From Pseudomonadota bacterium (GTDB lineage Bacteria > Pseudomonadota > Gammaproteobacteria > Steroidobacterales > Steroidobacteraceae), in the NCBI GenBank assembly GCA_016704655.1, contig JADIZR010000004.1, forward strand, positions 177,501-232,583: a DNA stretch of 55,083 nt. The letters run 5' to 3'. A program made the position numbers and the translations under genes. The notes under the pieces were generated by a model. The model saw only the letters and a list, made by a program, of their open reading frames with translations, was not told the origin of the DNA and did no database searches. Numbering within the stretch: position 1 is the stretch's first letter; the number at the start of each line of letters is the position of its first letter. Shown here piece after piece: positions 1 through 7,945 of the stretch.

Positions 1-367
1 AATTGAATTCCACACGGGTGAGTGCCGGGTCCAGGATCTTGAAAATCTGTGCCTGGTACGTCTCCGCGTTCGCCTTGATCTCGTCGGGCGTCAAGGGTGG
101 CCGGGTGGCGTTGCGCCCGGTCGGGTCACCGATGAGCCCCGTGAAATCGCCGATCAGGAAGATGACGTCGTGGCCGAGGCGCTGAAACATCGCCATCCGG
201 TTGATCAGCACCGTGTGGCCCAGGTGCAGGTCCGGCGCCGTCGGGTCGAATCCCGCCTTGACCCGGAGCGGCTGGCCGCGAGCCAGCTTTTTCAGCAGGT
301 CGGCTTCCAGCAGCACCTCTGCTGCGCCGCGGCGCAGTTCAGCCAGTTGTTCGTCGGCAGGCAGCAT
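1..367 (-). CDS. tyrS: Tyrosyl-tRNA synthetase, N-terminal part
   Basis: This gene charges tRNA(Tyr) with tyrosine in the cytoplasm. Only the first ~122 codons are present, because the gene runs off the left edge of the window. The class I ATP-binding HIGH-type motif HLGH is at residues 48-51, followed by GDFTGLIGDPTGR at about 73-85. This matches the TyrS subgroup typified by Pseudomonas TyrS1/TyrZ. The ATG at 367 gives the family's usual start (a few residues before EQLAELRRG). It is divergent from the M23 peptidase at 582, an arrangement also found in pseudomonads, and the ~215-bp gap should hold both promoters. Family identity is clear; catalytic completeness cannot be judged from the fragment. 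Confidence 0.95.
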   Translation of the reverse strand, partial: MLPADEQLAELRRGAAEVLLEADLLKKLARGQPLRVKAGFDPTAPDLHLGHTVLINRMAMFQRLGHDVIFLIGDFTGLIGDPTGRNATRPPLTPDEIKANAETYQAQIFKILDPALTRVEFN

Positions 368-581
368 CGATCGGCACGCTCCGGGCGGTATCGCGGTGCA
401 AGGCGCGGGACTGTAGGGGTTGCCGCTCGCGCAGGCAACGCCATGGCTACGGTGAGGGCCGTCACAGTACGTACATCTTCTCCGCAAGACTCTGAACAAG
501 TTGAGAAAAATGACCGGGTGACAGTTGACTCGTAGCGCCCGCGCAACTACTTTACCCGCCATTGCTCAATGGGGGTGACCA

Positions 582-1928
582 TTGCAACCGCCTGATTTTC
601 CAATACCGGCGCGCGCGCCAGCGTCTGACCGGAGCGCCGGGACCGCGCGCCGCCGCTGGCTCGCCGGAACCAGCCTGCCGCTGGTAGCCGCCGTGGCCGG
701 CATCCTTGCCCTCGCCGCCTGGCCACGCCAGGAAGCACCGACGTCAGTCGACCTGACGGCGCTCGTCGCTTCGCAGTCGGCGGCGCCTGCGACCGCGACG
801 GCCGCCGCCGAAGACTTCGCCGCAAACGTCGAATACACGGTTCAGCGCAATGACACGCTCGACCAGATCTTCCGTTCCGTCGGCATCGACATGGCCGCGC
901 TCGTCGAGCTGCGCCAGCGTCCTGAAGTCCGCCGCGCACTTGATATCGTGCGGCCGGGCGACATCATCACGTTCACCCACGTCGACGGCGCGCTGCAGTC
1001 GCTGAACCGCCAGATCAGCAACACGCTGACGCTGTCGGTCGCGCGCTCGGGCGATGGCTTTGCCGTGAACTACGTCGAGAACCCGCTCGAGACCGAGATC
1101 GTCGGCCGCAGCGCGCGCATCACCTCCTCGCTTTTCGCGGCTGGCCAGGAAGCCGGCATGTCGGCCGAGACGATCATGACGGTCGCCAACCAGATCTTCG
1201 GCTGGGACATCGACTTTGCGCTCGACCTCCGCGAAGGCGACGAATTCAGCGTGCTGTACGAGCAGAAGTTCCAGGACGGCGAATACGTGAACGACGGGCG
1301 CGTGCTCGCGGCCGAGTTCGTCAACCAGGGCAAGACGCATCGGGCGGTGTGGTTCCAGTCGCAGGACGGCGAAGTGCAGGGTTACTTCACGCCCGAGGGC
1401 AAGGGCATGCGCAAGGCTTTCCTGCGCGCACCGCTCGACTTCACGCGCGTGAGCTCGGTGTTCAATCCGCGCCGCAAGCACCCGATCAGCGGCGTCGTCC
1501 GCGCCCACAAGGGCGTCGATTACGCGGCGTCGACGGGCACACCCATCTGGGCCGCAGGCGATGGCCGCATCCAGTTTGCCGGCCGCAAGGGCGGGTACGG
1601 CAACGTCGTGACGATCGATCACGGCAAGGGCATCAGCACGGTCTACGGCCACATGTCGCGCTTCGGCAAGTCTGCACGCGTCGGCCGCACGGTGAAGCAG
1701 GGCGACATCATCGGTTACGTCGGCATGACCGGCGCGGCCACGGGCCCGCACCTGCACTACGAATACCGGATCAAGGGCGTGCACAAGAATCCGGCCACGA
1801 TCCCGATGCCTCGCACCGAGATTCCGTCGGGTTACCTGGCCGAGTTCAGCCGCCAGGCCGAATCCGAGTTCGCGAAGCTGCAGCTCACCAGTGGCCAGGG
1901 CGGCATCGCCCGGGTGGCGAGCCGCTGA
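582..1928 (+). CDS. OapA/M23-family murein endopeptidase (MepM-like)
   Basis: A 448-residue envelope protein likely to cleave peptidoglycan cross-links. Residues ~28-47 form one membrane anchor after an Arg-rich stretch (RRR). An OapA/LysM-like wall-binding region (VEYTVQRNDTLDQIF) follows at ~86-170. The C-terminal M23 zinc peptidase lies at ~295-400, with ligand motifs HKGVDYA (His ~308, Asp ~312) and HLH (~390-392), so the active site is complete. The start is a TTG at 582, directly after an in-frame stop at 576-578 and with a GGGGG ribosome-binding stretch at 571-575. No ATG is in frame before codon ~100. A strong hairpin terminator follows at 1971. In Pseudomonas the homologue sits between tyrS and anmK; here an accessory patch lies downstream instead. 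Confidence 0.92.
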   Translation: MQPPDFPIPARAPASDRSAGTARRRWLAGTSLPLVAAVAGILALAAWPRQEAPTSVDLTALVASQSAAPATATAAAEDFAANVEYTVQRNDTLDQIFRSVGIDMAALVELRQRPEVRRALDIVRPGDIITFTHVDGALQSLNRQISNTLTLSVARSGDGFAVNYVENPLETEIVGRSARITSSLFAAGQEAGMSAETIMTVANQIFGWDIDFALDLREGDEFSVLYEQKFQDGEYVNDGRVLAAEFVNQGKTHRAVWFQSQDGEVQGYFTPEGKGMRKAFLRAPLDFTRVSSVFNPRRKHPISGVVRAHKGVDYAASTGTPIWAAGDGRIQFAGRKGGYGNVVTIDHGKGISTVYGHMSRFGKSARVGRTVKQGDIIGYVGMTGAATGPHLHYEYRIKGVHKNPATIPMPRTEIPSGYLAEFSRQAESEFAKLQLTSGQGGIARVASR

Positions 1929-1931
1929 GGA

Positions 1932-1966
1932 AAGTGATTAGTGATTAGTGACTAGTAATTAGTCAG
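1932..1966 (+). repeat. 7-bp tandem repeat, left boundary of accessory patch
   Basis: About 4.5 degenerate units of GTGATTA occur just after the M23 stop codon (units GTGATTA, GTGATTA, GTGACTA, GTAATTA, then a partial). The same heptad occurs in inverted orientation at 4443-4484, directly beside the ppx stop codon. The two arrays therefore bracket the accessory segment. The repeat is AT-rich against a GC-rich background and has no coding potential. Confidence 0.85.
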
Positions 1967-1970
1967 AACG

Positions 1971-2001
1971 GAAGGGCCTGCAATGCAGGCCCTTCTTTTT
2001 T
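1971..2001 (+). terminator. Rho-independent terminator after the M23 peptidase gene
   Basis: GAAGGGCCTGCA and its complement TGCAGGCCCTTC form a near-perfect 12-bp stem with a one-base loop at 1971-1995. Six T residues follow at 1996-2001. It lies 43 bp after the M23 stop codon and is oriented to stop plus-strand transcription before it enters the accessory patch. Confidence 0.9.
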
Positions 2002-2129
2002 GGCTCGGTCACCGAATAACTTTGCGGGGATTCCAGCTTAAGCGGGTCGCGCGCCGATAGCGGACGTTCAACGGGGACAAACGAGCCAAACCGGGCACCA
2101 GATTGCCGAGATTGACAGCCGTGAAGCAG

Positions 2130-2360
2130 CCACTGGAGGGTGCGGTCGTAGAGCGCAACCAGCCGCTGCATGAACTCCAGCCGCGACATGTCCAGGTGCG
2201 TGGTGCCGTCGCGCCAGGTGGTCTTGAGCTTGAGCACCACCTGTCCGGCGGCGTTGGTCTGCGCGCGCGCTCGTTGGCCAAGTCCGGGCGGGTGATGTAG
2301 CGACACAGTTGGTCCAGCGCCCGCCGGTTGTCGGCGGCGCAGCGCACGGCCGCGTGATCA
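2130..2360 (-). mobile_element. IS91-family transposase remnant (internal part, frameshifted)
   Basis: Minus-strand translation gives DHAAVRCAADNRRALDQL and CRYITRPDLANERA in one frame, then AAGQVVLKLKTTWRDGTTHL and MSRLEFMQRL in the next. These are characteristic of the conserved core of IS91-type (Y2, HUH-family) transposases, just before the C-terminal domain. Neither end of the gene is present, at least one frameshift lies near 2270, and homology stops abruptly after about 2135. It is a relic, not an active element. It sits directly downstream of the aldehyde dehydrogenase pseudogene. Identification is from recognised family sequence; no alignment was run. Confidence 0.8.
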
Positions 2361-2369
2361 CGCCGTGCC

Positions 2370-3334
2370 TCAGGGGTGAGCCGGGGGCACGAAGTTCTGA
2401 GTGATCTGCTTGTACTCAAGGAAGTCGTCGAGCGAAGCCGTACCGCCCAGACGGCCAACGCCGCTGGCCTTGAAGCCACCTTCTCCGAATTCAATCGCCA
2501 GATTGGCCCAGCTGTTGATCGAGACCAGGCCGGCTTGAAGCTTGCGCGCCACGCGGATGGGGCGGTCGATGTCACGGCTCCACACGCAAGCGCTCAGGCC
2601 GTACTCGCTGTCGTTGGCCATGCGGATCGCTTCTTCCTCGGTGTCGAACACTTGCAGTGTTTGCACCGGGCCGAAGGTTTCCTCCCGAACGATGGGCAAG
2701 GTGCTGTCCGTCACTTCGAGCAGCGCGGGGTGGTAGAACGCGCCACCCGCCAGTTTCGGATCCTTTGAGGGACCACCGCGCACGAGCGACTTCGCGCCGG
2801 CCGCGATGGCCGCGTCCACGCAAGCGTTCACACGGGACACTGCCGCCTTGTCGATCAAGGGGCCCATGGTGCTGTCGGCGCTCGAGGCTGGACCAGGGCG
2901 CACGGCTTCGAGGCGAGCGGCCAGGCCCTTGCGCACGGCGTCAGCCTTGCTGCGGCGGACCAGGATGCGGCTGCCGGTCATGCAGAACTGGCGGCGAAAC
3001 GCAAAGCACGCGCGATGAAATGCGCTTCGAAGCCGGCTTCGTATTTCATCTTGCCGTTCTCGGTGGCCAGCGTCTCGACGATCTCGCCGATTCGTGCTTC
3101 GTACGCGTCAGCCAGGCGGCACAGCGCAGTGGCGCGCATGAAGGGGTCATTGCGCCATTGGCCGGTTTCGAAGGCAGTCTGCGCGGCGTCGATCGCGGCC
3201 TGGGCGGATTCAGCATTGCCGTCGGCGTAGTGGCCGATGACCCCGCCAGTCGCGGGATCGATGCTCTCGCGCTGGGTGCCCGCGGTGCTCCACTCGCCGC
3301 CGATCCAATGCTTTGCCTCTCTGAGGTTCGCCAC
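2370..3334 (-). pseudogene. Aldehyde dehydrogenase with large internal deletion
   Basis: The N-terminal ~107 residues of an NAD(P)-dependent aldehyde dehydrogenase (from ATG at 3334: IGGEW, DPATGGVIGHYADG) are joined at about 2990 to the C-terminal ~205 residues. The second part begins QFCMTGSRIL and ends at 2370. Intact members have ~480 residues, so ~165 residues (~500 bp) are missing. The loss removes the nucleotide-binding core and the ELGG catalytic Glu segment. The catalytic-Cys motif (FCMTGSR) survives, but the junction also changes frame and puts a TGA just after the N-terminal piece. The C-terminal half keeps the EETFGPV and SGVGRLGG motifs without frameshifts, so decay is recent. 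IS91 scraps lie on both sides. It cannot make a working enzyme. Confidence 0.9.
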
Positions 3335-3397
3335 GATTTCGTTTTCCTGTTTGTCTGTTTGCCGATCTCACCATGACAAGGCTTGCCTTGGCCCAGT

Positions 3398-3457
3398 GAT
3401 TGCCGCAATGATCTTCAGCTCGCCGCCGCAGTTCAGGCAGTGCTCCATCGGCACGAC
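3398..3457 (-). mobile_element. IS91-family transposase remnant (C-terminal zinc-like motif)
   Basis: The minus strand reads VVPMEHCLNCGGELKIIAAI, the CxxCGGELKIIAAI signature near the C-terminus of IS91-family transposases; the match ends right after it. In a single element this piece would lie downstream (lower coordinate) of the core fragment at 2130-2360. Here it lies upstream, so the two scraps come from different copies or from a rearranged one. It is too short to encode anything functional. Confidence 0.75.
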
Positions 3458-3492
3458 GTTCACAGAATCACCGCTCGCCCACTCAAGTCAGA

Positions 3493-3588
3493 CGACCCCG
3501 AAGCGGCCGCTGCGGAACACCCGCTCCTGGTCGATCTTACCGGTTCCGAAAACGGACCCGGAACTTCGCCGGTCGACCCGAAGCGGTC
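3493..3588. repeat. Two near-identical 15-16 bp direct repeats in a non-coding gap
   Basis: CGACCCCGAAGCGGCC (3493-3508) and CGACCCGAAGCGGTC (3574-3588) are direct near-repeats in the 200-bp gap between the IS91 scrap and the SnoaL-like gene. I see no gene in 3458-3656. The repeats could be debris of a mobile-element end; nothing more can be shown from the sequence. Confidence 0.5.
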
Positions 3589-3656
3589 GTCAGCCGTGTC
3601 GACAAACGGCCTCGCAACGTTTGAGCTCAGCCGCTGGCGGAGACTGGCCAAGGGCG

Positions 3657-4094
3657 TCATGCGCCGTCGCGGAGCAGATAGTCTCTTTGCGCGTACGGGA
3701 ACGTGGCCAGCTCTGCGTTGGCGGCTGAATCCGCGATGAAGTACGCCCGGACCTCGGCGATACGGCCGTCTCGCATGACGTACCACTCGGTGCCTCGCGC
3801 CATAAGCCGGAGCTTGCTTCCCGGCGGGGTCCACAAGCAACTCCACTCGTTGACGACTTCGTCGCCGCTGGCAATGATCCGATCGATCGACCAGAGCGGG
3901 TCCAGAGCATGTTTGTACTTTCGCCAATATCGGGCGAGGTGCTCCGCGCCAGCGATCGGTGGAAACGATGGCGGCAAGAAGTAGTGACAAACGTCTGGTG
4001 CGAGCGTGCTCAGCAGATCCTCGAGATTACCAGTGTTGCAACCGTCAAAGTACTTGCGGACGACCGCGATGTTTGTGGCTTCGACGTCTATCAT
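3657..4094 (-). CDS. SnoaL-like / NTF2-fold protein
   Basis: An intact 145-residue protein of the SnoaL-like polyketide cyclase / ketosteroid-isomerase (NTF2) fold. The N-terminus (VVRKYFDGCNTGNLEDLLSTL) and the pattern of a small cone-shaped barrel with a C-terminal sheet (EWYVMRDGRIAEVRAYF) are typical of this superfamily. It includes hydrolases, isomerases and non-enzymatic members, so the substrate cannot be assigned. The start is ATG at 4094 behind a GAGAGG-type ribosome-binding site. It is the only intact gene in the accessory patch bounded by the heptad repeats, suggesting acquisition by transfer. A perfect 14-bp palindrome 53 bp upstream may be its operator. Confidence 0.8.
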   Translation of the reverse strand: MIDVEATNIAVVRKYFDGCNTGNLEDLLSTLAPDVCHYFLPPSFPPIAGAEHLARYWRKYKHALDPLWSIDRIIASGDEVVNEWSCLWTPPGSKLRLMARGTEWYVMRDGRIAEVRAYFIADSAANAELATFPYAQRDYLLRDGA

Positions 4095-4146
4095 CTCTAC
4101 CTCTCAACGTACGGAACACGACTGTGACGCCTGACTTTGAATTCAA

Positions 4147-4160
4147 CGACATGCATGTCG
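4147..4160. promoter_or_regulatory. Perfect 14-bp palindrome upstream of the SnoaL-like gene
   Basis: CGACATGCATGTCG is an exact palindrome 53 bp upstream of the SnoaL-like start codon. It is a plausible operator for a dimeric repressor, though no regulator gene is adjacent. The rest of the gap (4161-4442, ~280 bp) holds no recognisable gene, RNA or terminator. Confidence 0.35.
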
Positions 4161-4442
4161 GTTCAGACACCCGATGTCGGTATAAAACCTGCCGGTGGCC
4201 ATCAAATTTCGGCCGATGTCCGTGCAATTCTTAATCTGGAGATGCTCGCGTAGTCTGCGCGACCGCACGAGCGGTAGCGCAGGACGCGGAACATGGCACC
4301 GGTGCTGAAGGTCGGCTCATGTGGCTGATTTTACGCATTCGCGAACGTCTGCTTCCTGCCCAACTGGCCTGACAGAACCCGAGCAACTTGTCGGCAGCGT
4401 CAAATCGAAGCGACGGAATCACCGCTCCGTCAGCTCCGACTG

Positions 4443-4484
4443 CTCACTAATCACTAATCACTATTCACTAATCACTAATCACTT
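4443..4484 (-). repeat. 7-bp tandem repeat, right boundary of accessory patch
   Basis: Read on the minus strand this is five to six units of GTGATTA (one unit GTGAATA), ending two bases from the ppx stop codon. It is the inverted counterpart of the array at 1932-1966; the first 20 bases of each array (AAGTGATTAGTGATTAGTGA) are identical when compared in opposite orientation. Confidence 0.85.
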
Positions 4485-4486
4485 CT

Positions 4487-5983
4487 TCAACTGACTTTCA
4501 GCCTGAACCCCGCGGCTTCCAGGCATTCCGCTTCCTGCTCGAGATCGATGGCGGTGAGCGGATGCTCGTCGAACCAGCCACGCGGAAACGTCAGCTCCAG
4601 GCTTTTTCCCTTCGCAGCCAGCCGGATGTCGGGCAGCGAACGTGGCCCGCGTCCGCGGTGCAGCAGCACGGCGAGCCGCAACAGCACGATCAGGTACAGC
4701 GCCTTCAGGTGCCAGGGCGGCATCAAGTCGTCGAGCGCAGTCAGCAACAGTTTGCGCCGGTGGCCACCGACGATGGCCGCGAGCAGTTGCTGCTCGTGGC
4801 TCGGAAAGCCGGGCAAGTCGGCATGCTGCAGCAGGTAGGCGCCGTGCCGCTGGTACTGCGAATGCGCGATGTCGAGCCCGACCTCGTGCAGGCGCGCCGC
4901 CCAGCCGAGCGTCGGTTCGGCGAGCGGATCGTCCAGGCCCCAGTCGTCACGCACCTGTCGCAGGAAGGCGAGCGCCGTCGCCTCGACCCGATCCGCCTGC
5001 GCGGTATCGACGTGGAAACGCCCTTCCATCGCTCGCACGCTGCGCACGCGCGCATCCTCGTCGGTGAGGCGCCCGAGCAGGTCATACAGCAGTCCCTCAC
5101 GCAACGCGCCGTCGGCAACCCGCATCGTTTCGATGCCGAGCCGATCGAACACCTCGAGCAGGATGGCGAGACCGCCCGGCAGCACCTCCTGCCGTTCGGG
5201 CGGCAGTCCCGGCAACTTGAGTCGCGAGGTCTGGCCGGCGCGCAGCGTTTCCTGCAGCAGCCACTCGAGGCCCGCCCGGTCGACATGCGCCGCCGCCGGC
5301 TCGCGCGCGTGCAACGTGTCGGCCACGGCGCGCAAGGTGCCGGAGGCGCCATACGCGATGTCCCACTCAGAATGCCTGAAACGGCTGATGACCGGCTCGA
5401 GTTCCAGTTGCGCGGCTGTGCGCGCACGCTTCATGCGTTTTTCAGTGATCTCGCCGTCGGGAAAAAAGCGGGCGCTGAGGCTGACGCAACCCATGTACAG
5501 GCTCTCGAGTCGCTTGGCCGAAAGGCCTTCGCCGATGATGAGTTCCGTGCTGCCGCCGCCGATGTCGACGACGAGGCGGTGGCCGCCCTCGTTCGGCGTG
5601 GTGTGCGCGACGCCGAGATGAATCAGGCGCGCTTCCTCGACGCCCGAGATGATTTCGATGGGATGACCGAGCGCATCGCGGGCCCGCTCGAGAAAGACCC
5701 CGCGCCGCTTGGCCTTGCGCAGGGTGTTGGTGCCGACCACGCGCACGCTCTCCGCACGCATGTCGCGCAGGCGCTGGCCGAAGCGTTCGAGGCATTGCAG
5801 CGCGCGCTGGGTCGATTCCCGGCTGAGCCGGCCGTGTTCGTCGAGGCCCGCGGCGAGACGAACCATCTCCCGCAGGCGGTCGAGCACGATGAGCTGCCCG
5901 TGGTTGTAACGGGCGACGATCATGTGAAAGCTGTTCGAGCCGAGATCCACCGCCGCGAGGACGTCCGGCACCCGATGCGGCAC
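4487..5983 (-). CDS. ppx: Exopolyphosphatase (Ppx/GppA family)
   Basis: This 498-residue enzyme processively removes terminal phosphate from inorganic polyphosphate; some relatives hydrolyse pppGpp. The ASKHA-fold phosphate motifs are present: DLGSNSFHMIVAR (13-25), SGVEEARLI with the catalytic-type Glu (~113-121) and VVDIGGGSTELI (138-149). A C-terminal HD-like helical domain follows. Length is close to E. coli Ppx (513). The start is a GTG at 5983, 17 bp after erpA, so it is probably the last gene of rppH-unknown-erpA-ppx. No polyphosphate kinase gene lies in the window. Ppx rather than GppA is chosen from length and overall sequence, not by tree. Confidence 0.92.
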   Translation of the reverse strand: MPHRVPDVLAAVDLGSNSFHMIVARYNHGQLIVLDRLREMVRLAAGLDEHGRLSRESTQRALQCLERFGQRLRDMRAESVRVVGTNTLRKAKRRGVFLERARDALGHPIEIISGVEEARLIHLGVAHTTPNEGGHRLVVDIGGGSTELIIGEGLSAKRLESLYMGCVSLSARFFPDGEITEKRMKRARTAAQLELEPVISRFRHSEWDIAYGASGTLRAVADTLHAREPAAAHVDRAGLEWLLQETLRAGQTSRLKLPGLPPERQEVLPGGLAILLEVFDRLGIETMRVADGALREGLLYDLLGRLTDEDARVRSVRAMEGRFHVDTAQADRVEATALAFLRQVRDDWGLDDPLAEPTLGWAARLHEVGLDIAHSQYQRHGAYLLQHADLPGFPSHEQQLLAAIVGGHRRKLLLTALDDLMPPWHLKALYLIVLLRLAVLLHRGRGPRSLPDIRLAAKGKSLELTFPRGWFDEHPLTAIDLEQEAECLEAAGFRLKVS

Positions 5984-6000
5984 GACGGCGGTTCAGCTCA

Positions 6001-6366
6001 TCAGGCGGAGAACGACGAACCGCACCCGCAGGTGGTCTGTGCGTTCGGATTGCGGATCACGAACTGCGCGCCTTCGAGGTCTTCGCGATAGTCGATTTCG
6101 GCGCCCGTCAGGTACTGGAAACTCATGGGGTCGACGAGCAGGCGCACGCCCTGGTTCTCGACGCAGGTATCGCCGTCTTCCTCGTTCTCGTCGAACGTGA
6201 ATCCGTACTGGAAGCCGGAGCAACCGCCACCGGAGACGAAGACCCGCAGCTTGAGGTTCGGGTTGCCCTCCTCGCGGATCAGCTCGCTCACCTTGGCGGC
6301 CGCCGAGTCCGTAAAGACCAGCAGGGTGGCGTCGGCCGTCTCGTTCAGCGCAGTCGCTTCTGTCAT
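6001..6366 (-). CDS. erpA: Iron-sulfur cluster insertion protein ErpA
   Basis: A-type carrier that delivers [4Fe-4S] or [2Fe-2S] clusters to apo-proteins such as IspG. The protein has 121 residues, the family norm. The three conserved cluster-ligand cysteines are present: Cys49 in GGGCSGF and Cys113/Cys115 in the C-terminal CGCGSSF. The ATG at 6366 gives a short, variable N-terminus before the conserved LLVFTDSAA. It lies 67 bp after the unknown membrane protein and 17 bp before ppx on the same strand. In Pseudomonas erpA is also near the tyrS/M23 locus, so this is part of an ancestral neighbourhood. Nothing in the gene is odd. Confidence 0.96.
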   Translation of the reverse strand: MTEATALNETADATLLVFTDSAAAKVSELIREEGNPNLKLRVFVSGGGCSGFQYGFTFDENEEDGDTCVENQGVRLLVDPMSFQYLTGAEIDYREDLEGAQFVIRNPNAQTTCGCGSSFSA

Positions 6367-6433
6367 GGATGCTCCGTGCGTCGTCGCGGGCGGTCGAATC
6401 TGGGGGCAGATTTTAGCTTACCAATCCCCCGCC

Positions 6434-7162
6434 TCATAGCGCGGCGACCGGCTGGCCTGAGACTTTCCAGGCAAATGTCTGCTGCACCGGCGCGCGGAGC
6501 TTGCTCGAACGCACCCGGACTTCGGTCTCGAACGGCTCGAAACCCTCCGGCAGGACGACAGTCTGCTCGATCGTCTGGAAATATCGAAACGAGAACGGAA
6601 GCTCTGCCCGCGGCTTGCCGAGCAGGTCGCCGACGGAAAAGCGGGCCGGCAAGTCGTCCTTGACCCCGAGCAGAGTGATCTGAGCGAGGCCCGCAACGAT
6701 GCTTTCGTGCCGCATCGCCTGGACGAGCGTGAGCTTCAGCTGCACCTCGCGCGGCGCGGTACCCGGCAGAACCTCGAAGCGCTGGATGCGCAGGCCCTGA
6801 ATGCCGTCGGCCGGCGAGACGATGCTGCGATAGAACGCCAGGTCGTCGCTTTGTCGCGCCAGCTGCGACTGCAAGTCACCGAGCGTGGTCTCGACCTGCC
6901 CATAGGCGTCGCGATCGAGACGACGCGCCATTTCGAGTTCGGCCACCCTGGCATGCAGCTGCTTGTTCTCGATTTCGACGCGTTGTTCGTGGTCCGCAAC
7001 TACCGCACGCTTTTCTGCTTCTCCGGCCGAGTCGTGGCCCACGGAGCGCTGGCCGAATCCGTAGCCGATCCAGCCCGCCAGCGCCGCGAGTAACGCGGAT
7101 GCGAGCGCGGCGTAGAGCAACCGGCGGAACCGAGCCTTGGGCACCCCGGCCACATCAGTCAC
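6434..7162 (-). CDS. Conserved inner-membrane anchored protein with coiled coil (unknown; possibly DUF6776)
   Basis: A 242-residue protein with one N-terminal membrane segment (~14-33). A charged, heptad-like coiled-coil region follows at ~45-105 (EKRAVVADHEQRVEIENKQL). The C-terminal ~130 residues form a beta-rich domain (LRIQRFEVLPG, GFEPFETEVRVRSSK). I think it belongs to the DUF6776-type family often found beside erpA in gammaproteobacteria, but that is from memory. No enzymatic motif is visible. The start is a GTG at 7162 that overlaps the rppH stop (GTGA), implying translational coupling. A periplasmic scaffold or envelope-assembly role is possible; no function can be assigned. Confidence 0.75.
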   Translation of the reverse strand: MTDVAGVPKARFRRLLYAALASALLAALAGWIGYGFGQRSVGHDSAGEAEKRAVVADHEQRVEIENKQLHARVAELEMARRLDRDAYGQVETTLGDLQSQLARQSDDLAFYRSIVSPADGIQGLRIQRFEVLPGTAPREVQLKLTLVQAMRHESIVAGLAQITLLGVKDDLPARFSVGDLLGKPRAELPFSFRYFQTIEQTVVLPEGFEPFETEVRVRSSKLRAPVQQTFAWKVSGQPVAAL

Positions 7163-7812
7163 TGTTCCGAACCTTCGGGCACGCCTGCCGCGACCGCAGC
7201 AGCCGTCGTGGCTTCATCGCTCGCGGACGAGTGCGGGCCACTGTCCGTCCGCCGGCGACGACGCGGCGACCGCGGCTGCGGCGCACGCAGCATGGCGTCG
7301 GTCAGCCAGTCGGGACGCGGCGGCGGACCTTCGGCGAACGCCTGCTCGCCCAGCTCCTGCAGCGCGCGTACGTAGACCGCACGCTTGAAATAGATGACCT
7401 CGCGCACGGGCGCCCAGTAGTCAACCCAGCGCCCCCGGTCGAATTCGGGCTCGGCGGTCGCCTCGAAATTGAAGCGGGAATCGTCCCCCAGCATCCGCAG
7501 CAGGAACCAGCGTTGCTTCTGGCCGATGCAGACCGGGTTGCCGCGACGGCGCAAGTACTGGGGCGGCAAGCGGTAGCGGAGCCAGTGGCTGGTGCTGGCG
7601 ACGAGTTCAACGTCGCTGCGCTCGAGCCCGACTTCCTCGTGCAGTTCGCGATAAAGGGCCGCTTCCGGTTGCTCGTTGCGCAGGACGCCGCCCTGGGGAA
7701 ATTGCCAGCCACGCCCATCCCGCCGACCGCCCAGGAACAGTTCACCACCGTCACGCATCAGGACTATGCCGACGTTGGCGCGAAATCCCTGGTTGTCGAT
7801 GTAATCGCTCAT
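7159..7812 (-). CDS. rppH: RNA pyrophosphohydrolase (Nudix)
   Basis: RppH removes pyrophosphate from 5'-triphosphate RNA ends and so starts RNase E-dependent decay. The 217-residue protein has the complete Nudix box at residues 41-63 (GGVLRNEQPEAALYRELHEE then VGL), preceded by GWQFPQGG, the hallmark of this subfamily. An Arg-rich, low-complexity tail of ~45 residues (PRSPRRRRRTD) extends past the fold; such tails are common in RppH. The ATG at 7812 was chosen because it gives the canonical short lead-in (FRANVGIVL). Open frame continues upstream without family similarity. It is the first gene of a minus-strand unit ending with ppx. Confidence 0.93.
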   Translation of the reverse strand: MSDYIDNQGFRANVGIVLMRDGGELFLGGRRDGRGWQFPQGGVLRNEQPEAALYRELHEEVGLERSDVELVASTSHWLRYRLPPQYLRRRGNPVCIGQKQRWFLLRMLGDDSRFNFEATAEPEFDRGRWVDYWAPVREVIYFKRAVYVRALQELGEQAFAEGPPPRPDWLTDAMLRAPQPRSPRRRRRTDSGPHSSASDEATTAAAVAAGVPEGSEQ

Positions 7813-7945
7813 GGCCTGCGCAAAGTCCGGTTGCGCCTGATTTTTCCACATTGGCGGCAACCGCACAAAAACATCACTCGGCCACCGCTCGGCTTGTGGC
7901 CCCGCCCCCGCTTCCCTAACCTTCCCCCAAACTCGCGGGGGCCGC

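Noticed and set aside
744..1784. 346-residue minus-strand frame opposite the M23 peptidase
   Set aside because: Shadow of a well-supported gene; no family similarity and atypical composition.
1932..4484. CRISPR array formed by the GTGATTA repeats
   Set aside because: Units are 7 bp, contiguous and without spacers; no cas genes are present.
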